Part shown: positions 15,593 through 22,395 of the stretch, piece by piece | Layout: each line of letters starts with the position of its first letter | Numbering within the stretch: the first letter of the stretch is position 1 | DNA from: a virus | DNA: 36,961 nucleotides | Virus record (IMG/VR): IMGVR_UViG_3300047444_000377 | Location: 1 to 36,961 of that record | Direction: 5' to 3' (one strand) | Notes under the pieces: generated by a model | What the model saw: the letters and a program-made list of their open reading frames with translations, nothing else | The model's database searches: none | What the model was told of the DNA's origin: nothing | Made by a program: the position numbers and the translations under genes

Positions 15593-16792
15593 CTATTTCG
15601 GCAGTGACACCCACTCCGTAGCTCTGATCTTCGTATCGGGGTCCACGTACACCGGCATGTTAAACGTTATGCCATGCTGCGGGTGAGTGATCCACAGATT
15701 CTGAGACGGGGCTTCGAAGGGGAAGTTGTTGGTGAAAGCGTACTCGTCGTAGCCCTTGAGGCAGCTATTGACGATGACACGGTTGAGCATGATGCGCTGA
15801 TGCCAGTGCCCCATGATAAGCGTGTCGTAGTCCTGCTCGATCTGCGCATTGCGGCTGCGCTTCTTGTGGTCGCCACGGAGGATGGGGCCCAGCGCCCCGA
15901 TCATGCCGTCGCCTCCGCGGAACTGGTCGCCGTGAGTCAGCACGTACTTGGTGCCGTAGACACGGTAGTAGGCGTCCGACCCCTCGGGGATGTAGAACGT
16001 GATGCGCTTGTCGTGGGCGAGGGCCCGCGCTAGGAACTGATACAGCAGCCAGTCGAAAGAGGTGTGGTTACGCCCTTTCGCGTATATCTTCATCGTGTCC
16101 CGACCGTGATTCCCCGACACGCAGGGCAGGAATACAGCACCGAAGGTATCAGCCAGTGTCTTGATTGCCGGTACAAGATTATCGACCAGATCGAGCACCG
16201 TCGGCATTGTAGGTATTTCATTCGAAGCTTTAAGCTCGTCATGAATCGCCCCGGACACCATGTCTCCGCCGAGTGGAACCACGATACCGGGGTAGCGCAT
16301 GTCCCGGTCAAGAATGCGGCACAGAGCAATAGCGGTTTCCACAGCAAATCGTAGGCGGTCACGCGCAATCGAAACAGTAAATTCGTTGACATTGTTTACC
16401 TGCTTGGGGAACACGCGCTCGCCCCAGTGGAAGTCTGATAGCTCCAGCGTCGGCACGCCGGGGCTCTTTATCTGCTTGGGCTCGAGCACCCACGCCGGCG
16501 CGCTGAGCTCGTCCAGCTTCATCGCTGCGGTTCCAATGATCTGCTTCATCGCGCGGGTGTCGGCCTGCTCCTTGGTGGCAGCCTTCAGATCCTTCTCGAG
16601 TTGCGCGATGCGCTTCAGCGGGTCGGTCGCGGCGGCCGCGGCGACGCCGGCCTGCTTGGCGCGCACCACCCGGTTCTTGAATGTTGACGGCGCGATGCCG
16701 AGCGCCCTGGCGGCGCCCTCCATGGAGCCGTACTTGGCTACGGCGTCGAGGGCTTCCTGCAACTCACCTTTGGACAACGGGGCTTGGCTCAC
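15593..16792 (-). CDS. Calcineurin-like phosphoesterase with N-terminal HTH
   Basis: The start is GTG at 16792 in GTGA overlap with the spanin gene. Residues about 8-45 form a helix-turn-helix of the DNA-binding type (GELQEALDAVAKYGSMEGAA, then LGIAPSTFKNRVVRAK), followed by a coiled coil to about 90. The phosphoesterase motifs are all present in order: D120-x-H122 (LSDFHWGE), GGD177 (GGDMVSG), GNH229 (SGNHGR), H287 (THGDQF) and GH329-x-H331 (GHWHQ). It should therefore bind two metal ions and hydrolyse phosphomono- or diesters. HTH plus calcineurin architecture recurs in phages and may direct the enzyme to DNA. Middle parts of the gene look less GC-rich than its ends. Confidence 0.85.
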   Translation of the reverse strand: MSQAPLSKGELQEALDAVAKYGSMEGAARALGIAPSTFKNRVVRAKQAGVAAAAATDPLKRIAQLEKDLKAATKEQADTRAMKQIIGTAAMKLDELSAPAWVLEPKQIKSPGVPTLELSDFHWGERVFPKQVNNVNEFTVSIARDRLRFAVETAIALCRILDRDMRYPGIVVPLGGDMVSGAIHDELKASNEIPTMPTVLDLVDNLVPAIKTLADTFGAVFLPCVSGNHGRDTMKIYAKGRNHTSFDWLLYQFLARALAHDKRITFYIPEGSDAYYRVYGTKYVLTHGDQFRGGDGMIGALGPILRGDHKKRSRNAQIEQDYDTLIMGHWHQRIMLNRVIVNSCLKGYDEYAFTNNFPFEAPSQNLWITHPQHGITFNMPVYVDPDTKIRATEWVSLPK

Positions 16793-17271
16793 TTAAGGCA
16801 CTCCTGTTTGATGTACCGCTGCAAGGCAATCACTTGGTCGGCGTCGCGCGCGGCTGAGACAATGACTTGTCCAACTGCTCGGTCAACGCCTGAATCGCTG
16901 GCGGGCTTTGTGGCGGGAGCATCAGGGCCGGCGGAGGTGGCGGGGGTACCCGGCACGGCAACGCGACGGCGACTGGCAACTTCGTAGTCGTGCAGCCGGC
17001 TGACAAGAGAAGCAGCGTTATCGTTAGAAGCCTTGAGTGCTTGTGCATATCCATTCTCGATTGAGTTGAGTTTGATTTGATCGGCAGCCGCCTGAGCGGC
17101 TAGATCCTTGGTGCGCTTCGCCTCAGCCTTGGCGGTGATGCTGGCAATCTTGGCGTCGATCTTTGCGGCCTCGACTGAGCGCTCGTGTACGGCGAAGGCG
17201 GTTATCGCACCGGCCGCGCCGAGCACGGCTACGATCCAGGCGATGACTCGGGCGGTGAGGAAAGCGGGCAT
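16789..17271 (-). CDS. Rz-like inner-membrane spanin (i-spanin)
   Basis: The start is ATG at 17271. A single N-terminal membrane span (VIAWIVAVLGAAGAITAFAV, about residues 9-28) is followed by a long helical, Ala/Lys/Asp-rich periplasmic coiled coil (AKIDAKIASITAKAEAKRTK and on). This is the Rz plan: the i-spanin spans the periplasm and pairs with the lipoprotein Rz1 to fuse the membranes at the end of lysis. The Rz1-like gene lies entirely inside this one in another frame. It starts at the last base of the holin-like gene and its stop overlaps the phosphoesterase start by GTGA. Confidence 0.85.
   Translation of the reverse strand: MPAFLTARVIAWIVAVLGAAGAITAFAVHERSVEAAKIDAKIASITAKAEAKRTKDLAAQAAADQIKLNSIENGYAQALKASNDNAASLVSRLHDYEVASRRRVAVPGTPATSAGPDAPATKPASDSGVDRAVGQVIVSAARDADQVIALQRYIKQECLK
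16830..17054 (-). CDS. Rz1-like outer-membrane spanin lipoprotein, nested in Rz
   Basis: This 74-residue gene is wholly contained in the i-spanin gene in a shifted frame, the lambda Rz/Rz1 arrangement. Start ATG at 17054 (a second ATG two codons on is possible). LLTITLLLLSAGC is a lipoprotein signal peptide with lipobox L-S-A-G-C and Cys21 as the lipidated residue; the next residue is Thr, so outer-membrane sorting is expected. The mature part is short and Pro-rich (CRVPPPPPPALMLPPQ), as in other o-spanins. It would join Rz across the periplasm. The evidence is unusually complete for a nested gene. Confidence 0.85.
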   Translation of the reverse strand: MDMHKHSRLLTITLLLLSAGCTTTKLPVAVALPCRVPPPPPPALMLPPQSPPAIQALTEQLDKSLSQPRATPTK

Positions 17272-17492
17272 TACTTCTGGCTCCAGGTGTTAGCCCCGTG
17301 GTACATGCCGAGGATCAGGGCAGTGAGCGACACGTACTCGGTTCCGGTTATGAAGTGGGTGAAGAGCGCGACCGTGGTTACGATGCCGCAGCCGCCGGTC
17401 AGGATGAACTTGCGGCTGAGGTAGGATACACCCCGGCCCCTAAGCAGGTCGCCAATCTCCGTACTCTTGACAGGCCCACTTGTGAGATCCAC
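17271..17492 (-). CDS. Holin-like membrane protein
   Basis: GTG at 17492 gives a 73-residue protein; a GTG at 17579 would add 29 polar residues. Its ribosome site is weak in either case. Two hydrophobic segments follow the basic FLSRK-like start: KFILTGGCGIVTTVALFTHF and YVSLTALILGMYHGANTW. The tail motif LILGMYHGANTWSQK matches the C-terminal pattern of small phage holins (L-x-x-x-Y-x-x-AN). It lies between the lysozyme and the spanins, and its 5' part overlaps the end of the lysozyme gene by 94 bases in another frame. It should form the membrane holes through which the lysozyme escapes. Confidence 0.65.
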   Translation of the reverse strand: MDLTSGPVKSTEIGDLLRGRGVSYLSRKFILTGGCGIVTTVALFTHFITGTEYVSLTALILGMYHGANTWSQK

Positions 17493-17863
17493 AGCGGGCT
17501 CGCAAGCAAGTTCTGCTCGGCGCTGGGCCAGTCCTGAGCTTGGATCGACTTGCGAGTCTGGGGGAATAGAGTTGTCCACTTGTGCGGTCCCATGTTGAAC
17601 ACGATTTCAATTATCGCGTTGCGTCTTGCTTCGGTGTCCAGCGCGGGCCATTCGGGTAGGTGAACCGCATAAGCCGCCGCGCCGTCTGCATCATCCTCGA
17701 GCCAGTGCTCTGCCTGCTCGACCGTGATTACCTGATTGATCCAGACATCGCGGCCAGTGTGACCGTACCCGTTAGTCGGTACGCCGCCCCCATCTGGGTA
17801 CCCGACCAAGCGCAAGCCTTCGGCGATGCGCAGATCGGCCAGCAGACGGGGGCTCAGGAACAT
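17399..17863 (-). CDS. Endolysin, T4-lysozyme type (GH24)
   Basis: The start is ATG at 17863. The catalytic triad has the exact family spacing E15-x8-D24-x5-T30 (EGLRLVGYPDGGGVPT), followed by NGYGHTG. NAIIEIVFNMG (about residues 82-92) is the second conserved helix. These enzymes cleave the MurNAc-GlcNAc bond of peptidoglycan. No signal peptide or SAR-type membrane anchor is present at the N-terminus, so release needs a holin. Length (154) is normal for the family. The 3' end overlaps the holin-like gene. Lysis order here is lysozyme, holin, Rz, Rz1. Confidence 0.9.
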   Translation of the reverse strand: MFLSPRLLADLRIAEGLRLVGYPDGGGVPTNGYGHTGRDVWINQVITVEQAEHWLEDDADGAAAYAVHLPEWPALDTEARRNAIIEIVFNMGPHKWTTLFPQTRKSIQAQDWPSAEQNLLASPLWISQVGLSRVRRLATCLGAGVYPTSAASSS

Positions 17864-18130
17864 CTACTCCCCGTACTCGGGGGTCGTAGGGGCGCCCTTC
17901 GCCGCGGCGTCTATAATCTCGTTGATGCCCTTGCCGCCGTGCGTCGGCTCGGATTGCTTCTTGGTGAAGAATGACTTGACGTGCTCGTAGAAGCTGTCAG
18001 CGTCGCTCTTCGGAGCAGCCGGAGTAGCCGGGGCCGCCGGGGGTGTAACGGGATTCGTATCGCCGGTGTGGAACGAGGAAGGCTTGCCCATGCTGGCCTT
18101 CAACTCTTCGCTCATATCCTGGTCAGCCAT
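17864..18130 (-). CDS. Hypothetical protein, 88 aa
   Basis: ATG at 18130 follows AGGAG (18140-18144) by nine bases and opens MADQDMSEELKASMG. A Pro/Ala-rich segment (TPPAAPATPAAPK) joins two helical parts, and the end GINEIIDAAAKGAPT is amphipathic. No family is recognised. The ribosome site lies in the last codons of the primase-helicase gene, inside the sequence that encodes its SVDDLLG tail. The stop is immediately adjacent to the lysozyme start, so it may be the first gene of the lysis unit. Confidence 0.6.
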   Translation of the reverse strand: MADQDMSEELKASMGKPSSFHTGDTNPVTPPAAPATPAAPKSDADSFYEHVKSFFTKKQSEPTHGGKGINEIIDAAAKGAPTTPEYGE

Positions 18131-20390
18131 TTGCAAAGTCTCCTAGAAGATCGTCTACAGAGTCGGGGTCGTCATCATCCTCCGCCAGCGCCTGAATTGC
18201 AACCGGGAGGTCGTCCGTGCCGCCGGTGAACGGGCGCACCCCGGACTCGAGGTACTTCAGCGCCTCGGCATAGCCCATGCGGCGCCACCAAGGGCCGTTG
18301 CGCCAAGCATAAAGCCGCTCCCCTTTGGCGGTACGCAAGCACGTTAGGTCTAGCCCGACATCCTTAAGCAACGAAACTATATGCAGAAGGTTTGGGGCGT
18401 TAGTGCCTATCAGCGCTTCGCGCACAGTGTCGAGGTCAAAGACATCCCGGTCAAACGGCTTTTTGCCCGCGATTACTAATTGCGTTATGCGGGATTCCCA
18501 GCCACCGAGCCCGGCGACAATCATGGTACGCCGGCCCTTGGTATTTGGCGGCCGCCCGGTGGGGCTGAAGCCCGCCAGATCCTGCTCGAGCACGAGCGAC
18601 TTCAACATGCCAGGCGCATCGTCGGTCTTCAGGAATCCTTCGTACAGGTCGGCGCACTCGGCCTCGGTGAAGCCGGGGCCCCGCACCTCGCACACCGCCC
18701 AGCGGCGATCGCCGTTGTCGAGGTGCGCGGCGTTGCTGTGGTTCGATGTCGCCACGATCTGCAGGCGGTTCGTAATCTTGTACGGCTTGCCGCCCTTCGG
18801 ATGCACGGGCAGCGTGTCGCCGGTGATCCACGCCTTGACCTTGTTGCTCGTGTCGATGCGGTCCAGCTTCGCCATCTTGAGCTCGTCCATCACGAGGAAC
18901 CAAGTGTTAGCCACCTGGTCGTTGAACTGGCTCTTGAGCGTGTCGTTCGACATGAGCTCGACGTTGGGCTTGCCGAACAGCAGCCCCGGTATCTGCTCGA
19001 GCAGCGTCGTCTTGCCGGTGCCGCCCGTGCGCCCGTACAGCAGCGGCGCGCATGTCACGCGCTTGCCGGGGGTCTTCAGCAGGTAGGCGAAGTACTGTCG
19101 CAGCCAGCGCTGGTAGTTGTCGTCGTCGATGCGCTCGAAAAGGAAGTCCCACATCTTGCGAGCGTGGGCGCTCGGCGGGATGGCTTCGACGTGGTACGGC
19201 TTGTAGCTGTTGACGTACTTGCGCCCGTCGTTCGGGTCGTCGTAGATCAGCTTACCGCCCGGAAAGAAGCCCACGCCGTACGCCGTCTGCGGGTCTGGGA
19301 TCTTGCGCCACAGATCAATCGGGTCGAGGTGGTAGGCGCGGGTCTTGGTTTCGATGATCGGCATGTGCCGGGTAAAGATGTTGCGCACCCCGTCAGCGGT
19401 CATCAGGTCGCTCGAGTTGTGGTCGAAGGCGTGCTCGGCCGGGGTCTTGTAGGTGGGCCACCACCGCTCTTGGTGCGTGAGGTAGACGAGCCGCGAGCGC
19501 AGTATGCCCTGCGCCTTGCCAATGACTGTGTCGTCTTCGGGGCCGGTGAATTCGTCCAGAGGAAAGTCGTTTTTATCGGCCACCTTATCGGCCAAAAGTG
19601 TCTCGATGCCCACTCCCCCGGCGGCGTCGAAACTGCGCCAATGTGACATAAGATCGGCAATGCCCTTGTACTTCGAGCCGCGCCGGGACCAGTTGTCCCA
19701 GAGGAAGAGGCTCTGCCCCTTCGTAGCCGCGTGAACGGCCATGCCGACCTTGATCCACTTCAGGTAGTCCATGTCCGGGTCAAGACCGGCCAAGAGCTCG
19801 GCAATCTCGTCCATGCCTGCGGTGGTAGGCACGATCGGGGCTACAGGCCCCTCGGTGGCGGGGGTAACTAGCCCCGCCCATATCGCGTCTAATGCGGCCG
19901 GGAGCGGAGGTAGGCCCAGCAGCGGATTAAAGTTAAACCAAGTGTACGGTTTGCCGGTCCCCATGTGGATTGTGGGCGGCAGAACGTCCTGGTTGCCGAT
20001 GCACCGGAAGTCGAGGATGTTGCGCTTGTCTTCGATGATCTTTTTGGACGCCCGCGCTACAGGAAGCGAATAGAGCAGCTTGGCGTGGTTGCCGCGGCCG
20101 GAGATTAGCTGGACCGCCCACGGGTCGGCAAAAAGCCCGGCAATCTCGACGCCGCGCTCACCCAGCCACGCCGTCGAAGCGTCTACGTCGTCGATGTCCA
20201 GCGCGCATGTGCCGCTCCATTGATGGACTAGGCCGGCGCGGTCGGAGCTAGGGTCAAAAGGGGCGCCCTGCTGTTGCCAGCCGCTATGCTTGGGGGCTTT
20301 GCCGCGCTGGTTCGGGTCGGCGGTTGTGCCGTCGACGCGGAGCTCAGTCAGCTGCCAGCCCATCTCGAGGTATTGGTCCCACTTACCCAC
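18123..20390 (-). CDS. Bifunctional primase-polymerase / SF3 helicase
   Basis: The start is GTG at 20390, overlapping the SNF2 gene by 8 bases. The N-terminal prim-pol domain shows CALDIDDVD (D65, D67 metal pair) and SGRGNHAKLLYSL (the GxxxH/K element at about 97-107). A PriCT-2-like linker follows (DMDYLKWIKVGMAVHAA, about 207-222). The C-terminal helicase has Walker A GRTGGTGKTT (453-462), Walker B WFLVMDEL (D502, E503) and motif C VATSN (546-550), as in D5/DUF5906 primase-helicases of phages and plasmids. It primes and unwinds at the fork. The tail DDDDPDSVDDLLGDF resembles the SSB tail. Length 755 is normal for the fusion. Confidence 0.9.
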   Translation of the reverse strand: MGKWDQYLEMGWQLTELRVDGTTADPNQRGKAPKHSGWQQQGAPFDPSSDRAGLVHQWSGTCALDIDDVDASTAWLGERGVEIAGLFADPWAVQLISGRGNHAKLLYSLPVARASKKIIEDKRNILDFRCIGNQDVLPPTIHMGTGKPYTWFNFNPLLGLPPLPAALDAIWAGLVTPATEGPVAPIVPTTAGMDEIAELLAGLDPDMDYLKWIKVGMAVHAATKGQSLFLWDNWSRRGSKYKGIADLMSHWRSFDAAGGVGIETLLADKVADKNDFPLDEFTGPEDDTVIGKAQGILRSRLVYLTHQERWWPTYKTPAEHAFDHNSSDLMTADGVRNIFTRHMPIIETKTRAYHLDPIDLWRKIPDPQTAYGVGFFPGGKLIYDDPNDGRKYVNSYKPYHVEAIPPSAHARKMWDFLFERIDDDNYQRWLRQYFAYLLKTPGKRVTCAPLLYGRTGGTGKTTLLEQIPGLLFGKPNVELMSNDTLKSQFNDQVANTWFLVMDELKMAKLDRIDTSNKVKAWITGDTLPVHPKGGKPYKITNRLQIVATSNHSNAAHLDNGDRRWAVCEVRGPGFTEAECADLYEGFLKTDDAPGMLKSLVLEQDLAGFSPTGRPPNTKGRRTMIVAGLGGWESRITQLVIAGKKPFDRDVFDLDTVREALIGTNAPNLLHIVSLLKDVGLDLTCLRTAKGERLYAWRNGPWWRRMGYAEALKYLESGVRPFTGGTDDLPVAIQALAEDDDDPDSVDDLLGDFANG

Positions 20391-21771
20391 GGTGAGCTCG
20401 CGCAGCCATCAGTGCATCGAGCACCGATCGCTTGACGGTGAGGCGGTCCAGCACTTCGGAGTCCAGTGTGTCGAGGGCGACGATGTCTATTACGTTCACG
20501 GCGCGGTCGTAGCCGGCCTGTTTCTGGCGAACCGGCCCTATGCGGTCGATAACCTGCATTCGGAGCTCAAGATCCCAGAACGGGGAGAAGAATATCATGG
20601 TTCTGCCACCGTGTTGTAAGTTAGTGCCGTGGCCGCCGCGCTGGGGGTGCAGGAGCATCAGCGGGGTGTTGCCTTCGTTCCACTTCGTCTCTTCCTTGCG
20701 GCCCATGAACATCTCGGCGTGCGGGAAGCGTGCCTGGATCATCTTGGCCTCATGGACGAACTGGTACACCACGATTACGTTCTCGCCGCCGAGCTCGTTG
20801 ATAAGAGACTCGAGGGCGTCCAGCTTGGCGTCGTGTATCGTTTGCGGTTTCTTGTCATCGTCGAGGACCGCACCGCCTGCCATTTGCAGCAGCTTGGAAC
20901 TGAGGGTAAGGGCAATTTTGGCTGTGACTTCAGCGTCCCGGTGTTCGCCTTGAACCTCGAGTAGCTTGACGAAAAAGTCGCGCTCCATTTTACGATACAG
21001 CGCAGCCGCTTCTGGCGGCAGTCGCACTTCGCGGCGCGACACAACGGGCTTCTGAATGTCGAACCAGTCTTCCGTCCGAAACGCCATAGTGCAATCCGCC
21101 AAGAGGTGATGTATCTCGGCTTCTGCACCGTGGCGAGGGATAGTCTGCCGCGTGTACGCTTCGACGATGAACCAGCGCTGGAGGAAGGCGGCGTATGAAG
21201 CGCCAAGCCTTCCACCATAGTCGATAAACCATACTTGGCCCCACAAGTCCTTAAGACCATTCGGCGCTGGTGTGCCGGTAAGCTCGATAAAGCGCCCAGT
21301 GTTTCTGGCGATTCGAGCCAGCGCACTAGCTCGCTTTCCCCCCTGCTTTGTGCGGTAGCCTTTAAGCTTTGTAGCTTCATCGACAATGACTGTTCGATAG
21401 GGCCAGTTCTCACCGCACACCTCCACGAGCCATTCGATATTCTCGAAGTTGATTACGTACAGATCGGCCGGAGTGTGCATCGCCAGCTGGCGCTGCTCCG
21501 ACGTGCCGCGGATGTTGACGACCTTGATGTCTTTGAAGTTTGTCCACTTGGCTTGCTCAGCGGGCCACGTAAGATCGCACACTTGTTTGGGCGCAATAAC
21601 AAGCGCTGGAAAGAGTCTCGAGCCAGCCAGTTTCAGGATGTCCAGTAAGGCGTATACCAAGGATGTCTTCCCGAATCCGGGCGGCATCCACACAGCGGCA
21701 CGCTGAGTATCGAGTAGGAATTTCAATGCGGGGGTATGGTACGGGCGCGGCTTCCATTCTATCGGCTCCAT
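20383..21771 (-). CDS. SNF2-type DNA helicase/ATPase
   Basis: The start is ATG at 21771; it overlaps the VRR-NUC gene. Motif I is MPPGFGKTS (29-37), motif Ia ALVIAPKQV, motif II VIVDEATKLK (D131-E132, a DEAT box instead of DEAH), motif III LTGTPAPNG. Motif IV-V covers VIVVYQFVHEAK and the HGTNLQHG element, and motif VI is QVIDRIGPVRQ. The order and spacing are those of the SNF2/Rad54-like SF2 helicases encoded next to VRR-NUC nucleases and family A polymerases in many phages. It should translocate on duplex DNA rather than act as the main replicative helicase, which is the primase-fused SF3 protein. Confidence 0.9.
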   Translation of the reverse strand: MEPIEWKPRPYHTPALKFLLDTQRAAVWMPPGFGKTSLVYALLDILKLAGSRLFPALVIAPKQVCDLTWPAEQAKWTNFKDIKVVNIRGTSEQRQLAMHTPADLYVINFENIEWLVEVCGENWPYRTVIVDEATKLKGYRTKQGGKRASALARIARNTGRFIELTGTPAPNGLKDLWGQVWFIDYGGRLGASYAAFLQRWFIVEAYTRQTIPRHGAEAEIHHLLADCTMAFRTEDWFDIQKPVVSRREVRLPPEAAALYRKMERDFFVKLLEVQGEHRDAEVTAKIALTLSSKLLQMAGGAVLDDDKKPQTIHDAKLDALESLINELGGENVIVVYQFVHEAKMIQARFPHAEMFMGRKEETKWNEGNTPLMLLHPQRGGHGTNLQHGGRTMIFFSPFWDLELRMQVIDRIGPVRQKQAGYDRAVNVIDIVALDTLDSEVLDRLTVKRSVLDALMAARAHRG

Positions 21772-22046
21772 GTGGCGTACCAGAGGTCGACGGCTTCATA
21801 CGAGCTCAGGACCGCAACGCGGACGCCGAGGCGAGCTCTTTCAGCGTGATCCCGCAGCTGGCCGGGTCGCAGCTTGCCTCCAGGTCGCTTAAGTTCGACG
21901 AGGAACATCTGGCCCAGCGGAGCAGTAACAAGTTCATCAGGGACATCGCGGTTGCTCGGGGAGACGAACTTTTCGGCCTTCCAACCTTGCGGGAGACGGC
22001 GATAAAAGTATTTTCGAACGTCGCTCTCTTTAATAATTTCTTGCAC
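21759..22046 (-). CDS. VRR-NUC domain nuclease
   Basis: GTG at 22046 is preceded by GGAGAGAG. The 95-residue protein is a single VRR-NUC domain. The first helix is ESDVRKYFYRRLPQGWK. SPSNRDVPDELVT replaces the usual RGxPDxxV segment with NRDVPD. MFLVELKRPGGKLRPGQ carries the E-x-K catalytic pair, then HAERARLGVRVAVLSSYEAVD. These PD-(D/E)XK nucleases are common partners of phage SNF2 helicases and may resolve recombination or replication intermediates. The 5' half is overlapped in another frame by the gene starting at 22156. Confidence 0.9.
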   Translation of the reverse strand: MQEIIKESDVRKYFYRRLPQGWKAEKFVSPSNRDVPDELVTAPLGQMFLVELKRPGGKLRPGQLRDHAERARLGVRVAVLSSYEAVDLWYATWSR

Positions 22047-22156
22047 TTTGCTCTCTCCGCGCGCTTGCGTTCCATGCGCGCTCTGTAGGTGGGGCCCTGC
22101 CGGTACTTCTTGGCGCGCTCGACGTCAGTCATGCGCACTGCAGCTAGTCGTTTCAT
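21806..22156 (-). CDS. Possible basic protein overlapping the VRR-NUC gene
   Basis: The ATG at 22156 lies in an ATGA overlap with the preceding gene, and no other frame fills 22047-22153, so a gene must start here. Residues 1-45 are strongly basic and helical (VERAKKYRQGPTYRARMERK and ERAKCKKLLKR). After about residue 55 the frame runs through the VRR-NUC gene and the sequence (SSSPRATAMSLMNLLLLRWARC) looks like shadow coding. Either a 116-residue protein with an incidental C-terminus or a coupled leader for the nuclease is possible. Function unknown; nucleic-acid binding is suggested only by charge. Confidence 0.45.
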   Translation of the reverse strand: MKRLAAVRMTDVERAKKYRQGPTYRARMERKRAERAKCKKLLKRATFENTFIAVSRKVGRPKSSSPRATAMSLMNLLLLRWARCSSSNLSDLEASCDPASCGITLKELASASALRS

Positions 22157-22395
22157 AACATGCTGCGCTTGGTGTGCCGATCGCGCTGCTCCTGCAGCGC
22201 GATGTTGGTTACGGGGGAGTGTGGCTGCTCGTCATTGCCGAAGTAGGTCGTCGGGTAGACACGCGCCGGCTGCAGCTGCTCGAGCTCGAGCTCGAGCTCG
22301 CCGATAACTTCAAACTCCCAACGGCACTTTTCGCACATCAGCATTGGGTCGTGTCGGCACTGCATGCCTAAAATGTGGCGCCATACTATTTCCAC
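22153..22395 (-). CDS. Small Cys-containing protein, 80 aa
   Basis: GTG at 22395 is chosen because GAGG lies eight bases upstream, inside the end of the polymerase gene (10-base overlap). MEIVWRHILGMQCRHDPMLMCEKCRWEF holds C-x7-C-x2-C plus a His, a possible zinc knuckle. An acidic ELELELEQLQ run, encoded by tandem GAGCTC units, follows. The C-terminus is polar. No family is recognised. It ends in ATGA with the next gene. Confidence 0.6.
   Translation of the reverse strand: MEIVWRHILGMQCRHDPMLMCEKCRWEFEVIGELELELEQLQPARVYPTTYFGNDEQPHSPVTNIALQEQRDRHTKRSML
22278..22300. repeat. Tandem GCTCGA hexamer tract
   Basis: Nearly four copies of GCTCGA/TCGAGC run without interruption. They encode the ELELELEQ run of the small protein on the minus strand. 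The tract also contains repeated overlapping SacI (GAGCTC) and XhoI (CTCGAG) sites. It is the only simple tandem tract of this length in the window, and copy number may vary by slippage in frame (two codons per unit). Confidence 0.8.

Noticed and set aside
18480-19646. 388-codon plus-strand frame opposite the primase-helicase
   Set aside because: Antisense shadow in GC-rich DNA; the minus-strand frame has all primase and helicase motifs.
22000-22060. Programmed -1 frameshift joining the basic frame to VRR-NUC
   Set aside because: No proper heptameric slippery site is in register, and the nuclease has its own GTG with a good GGAGAG site.
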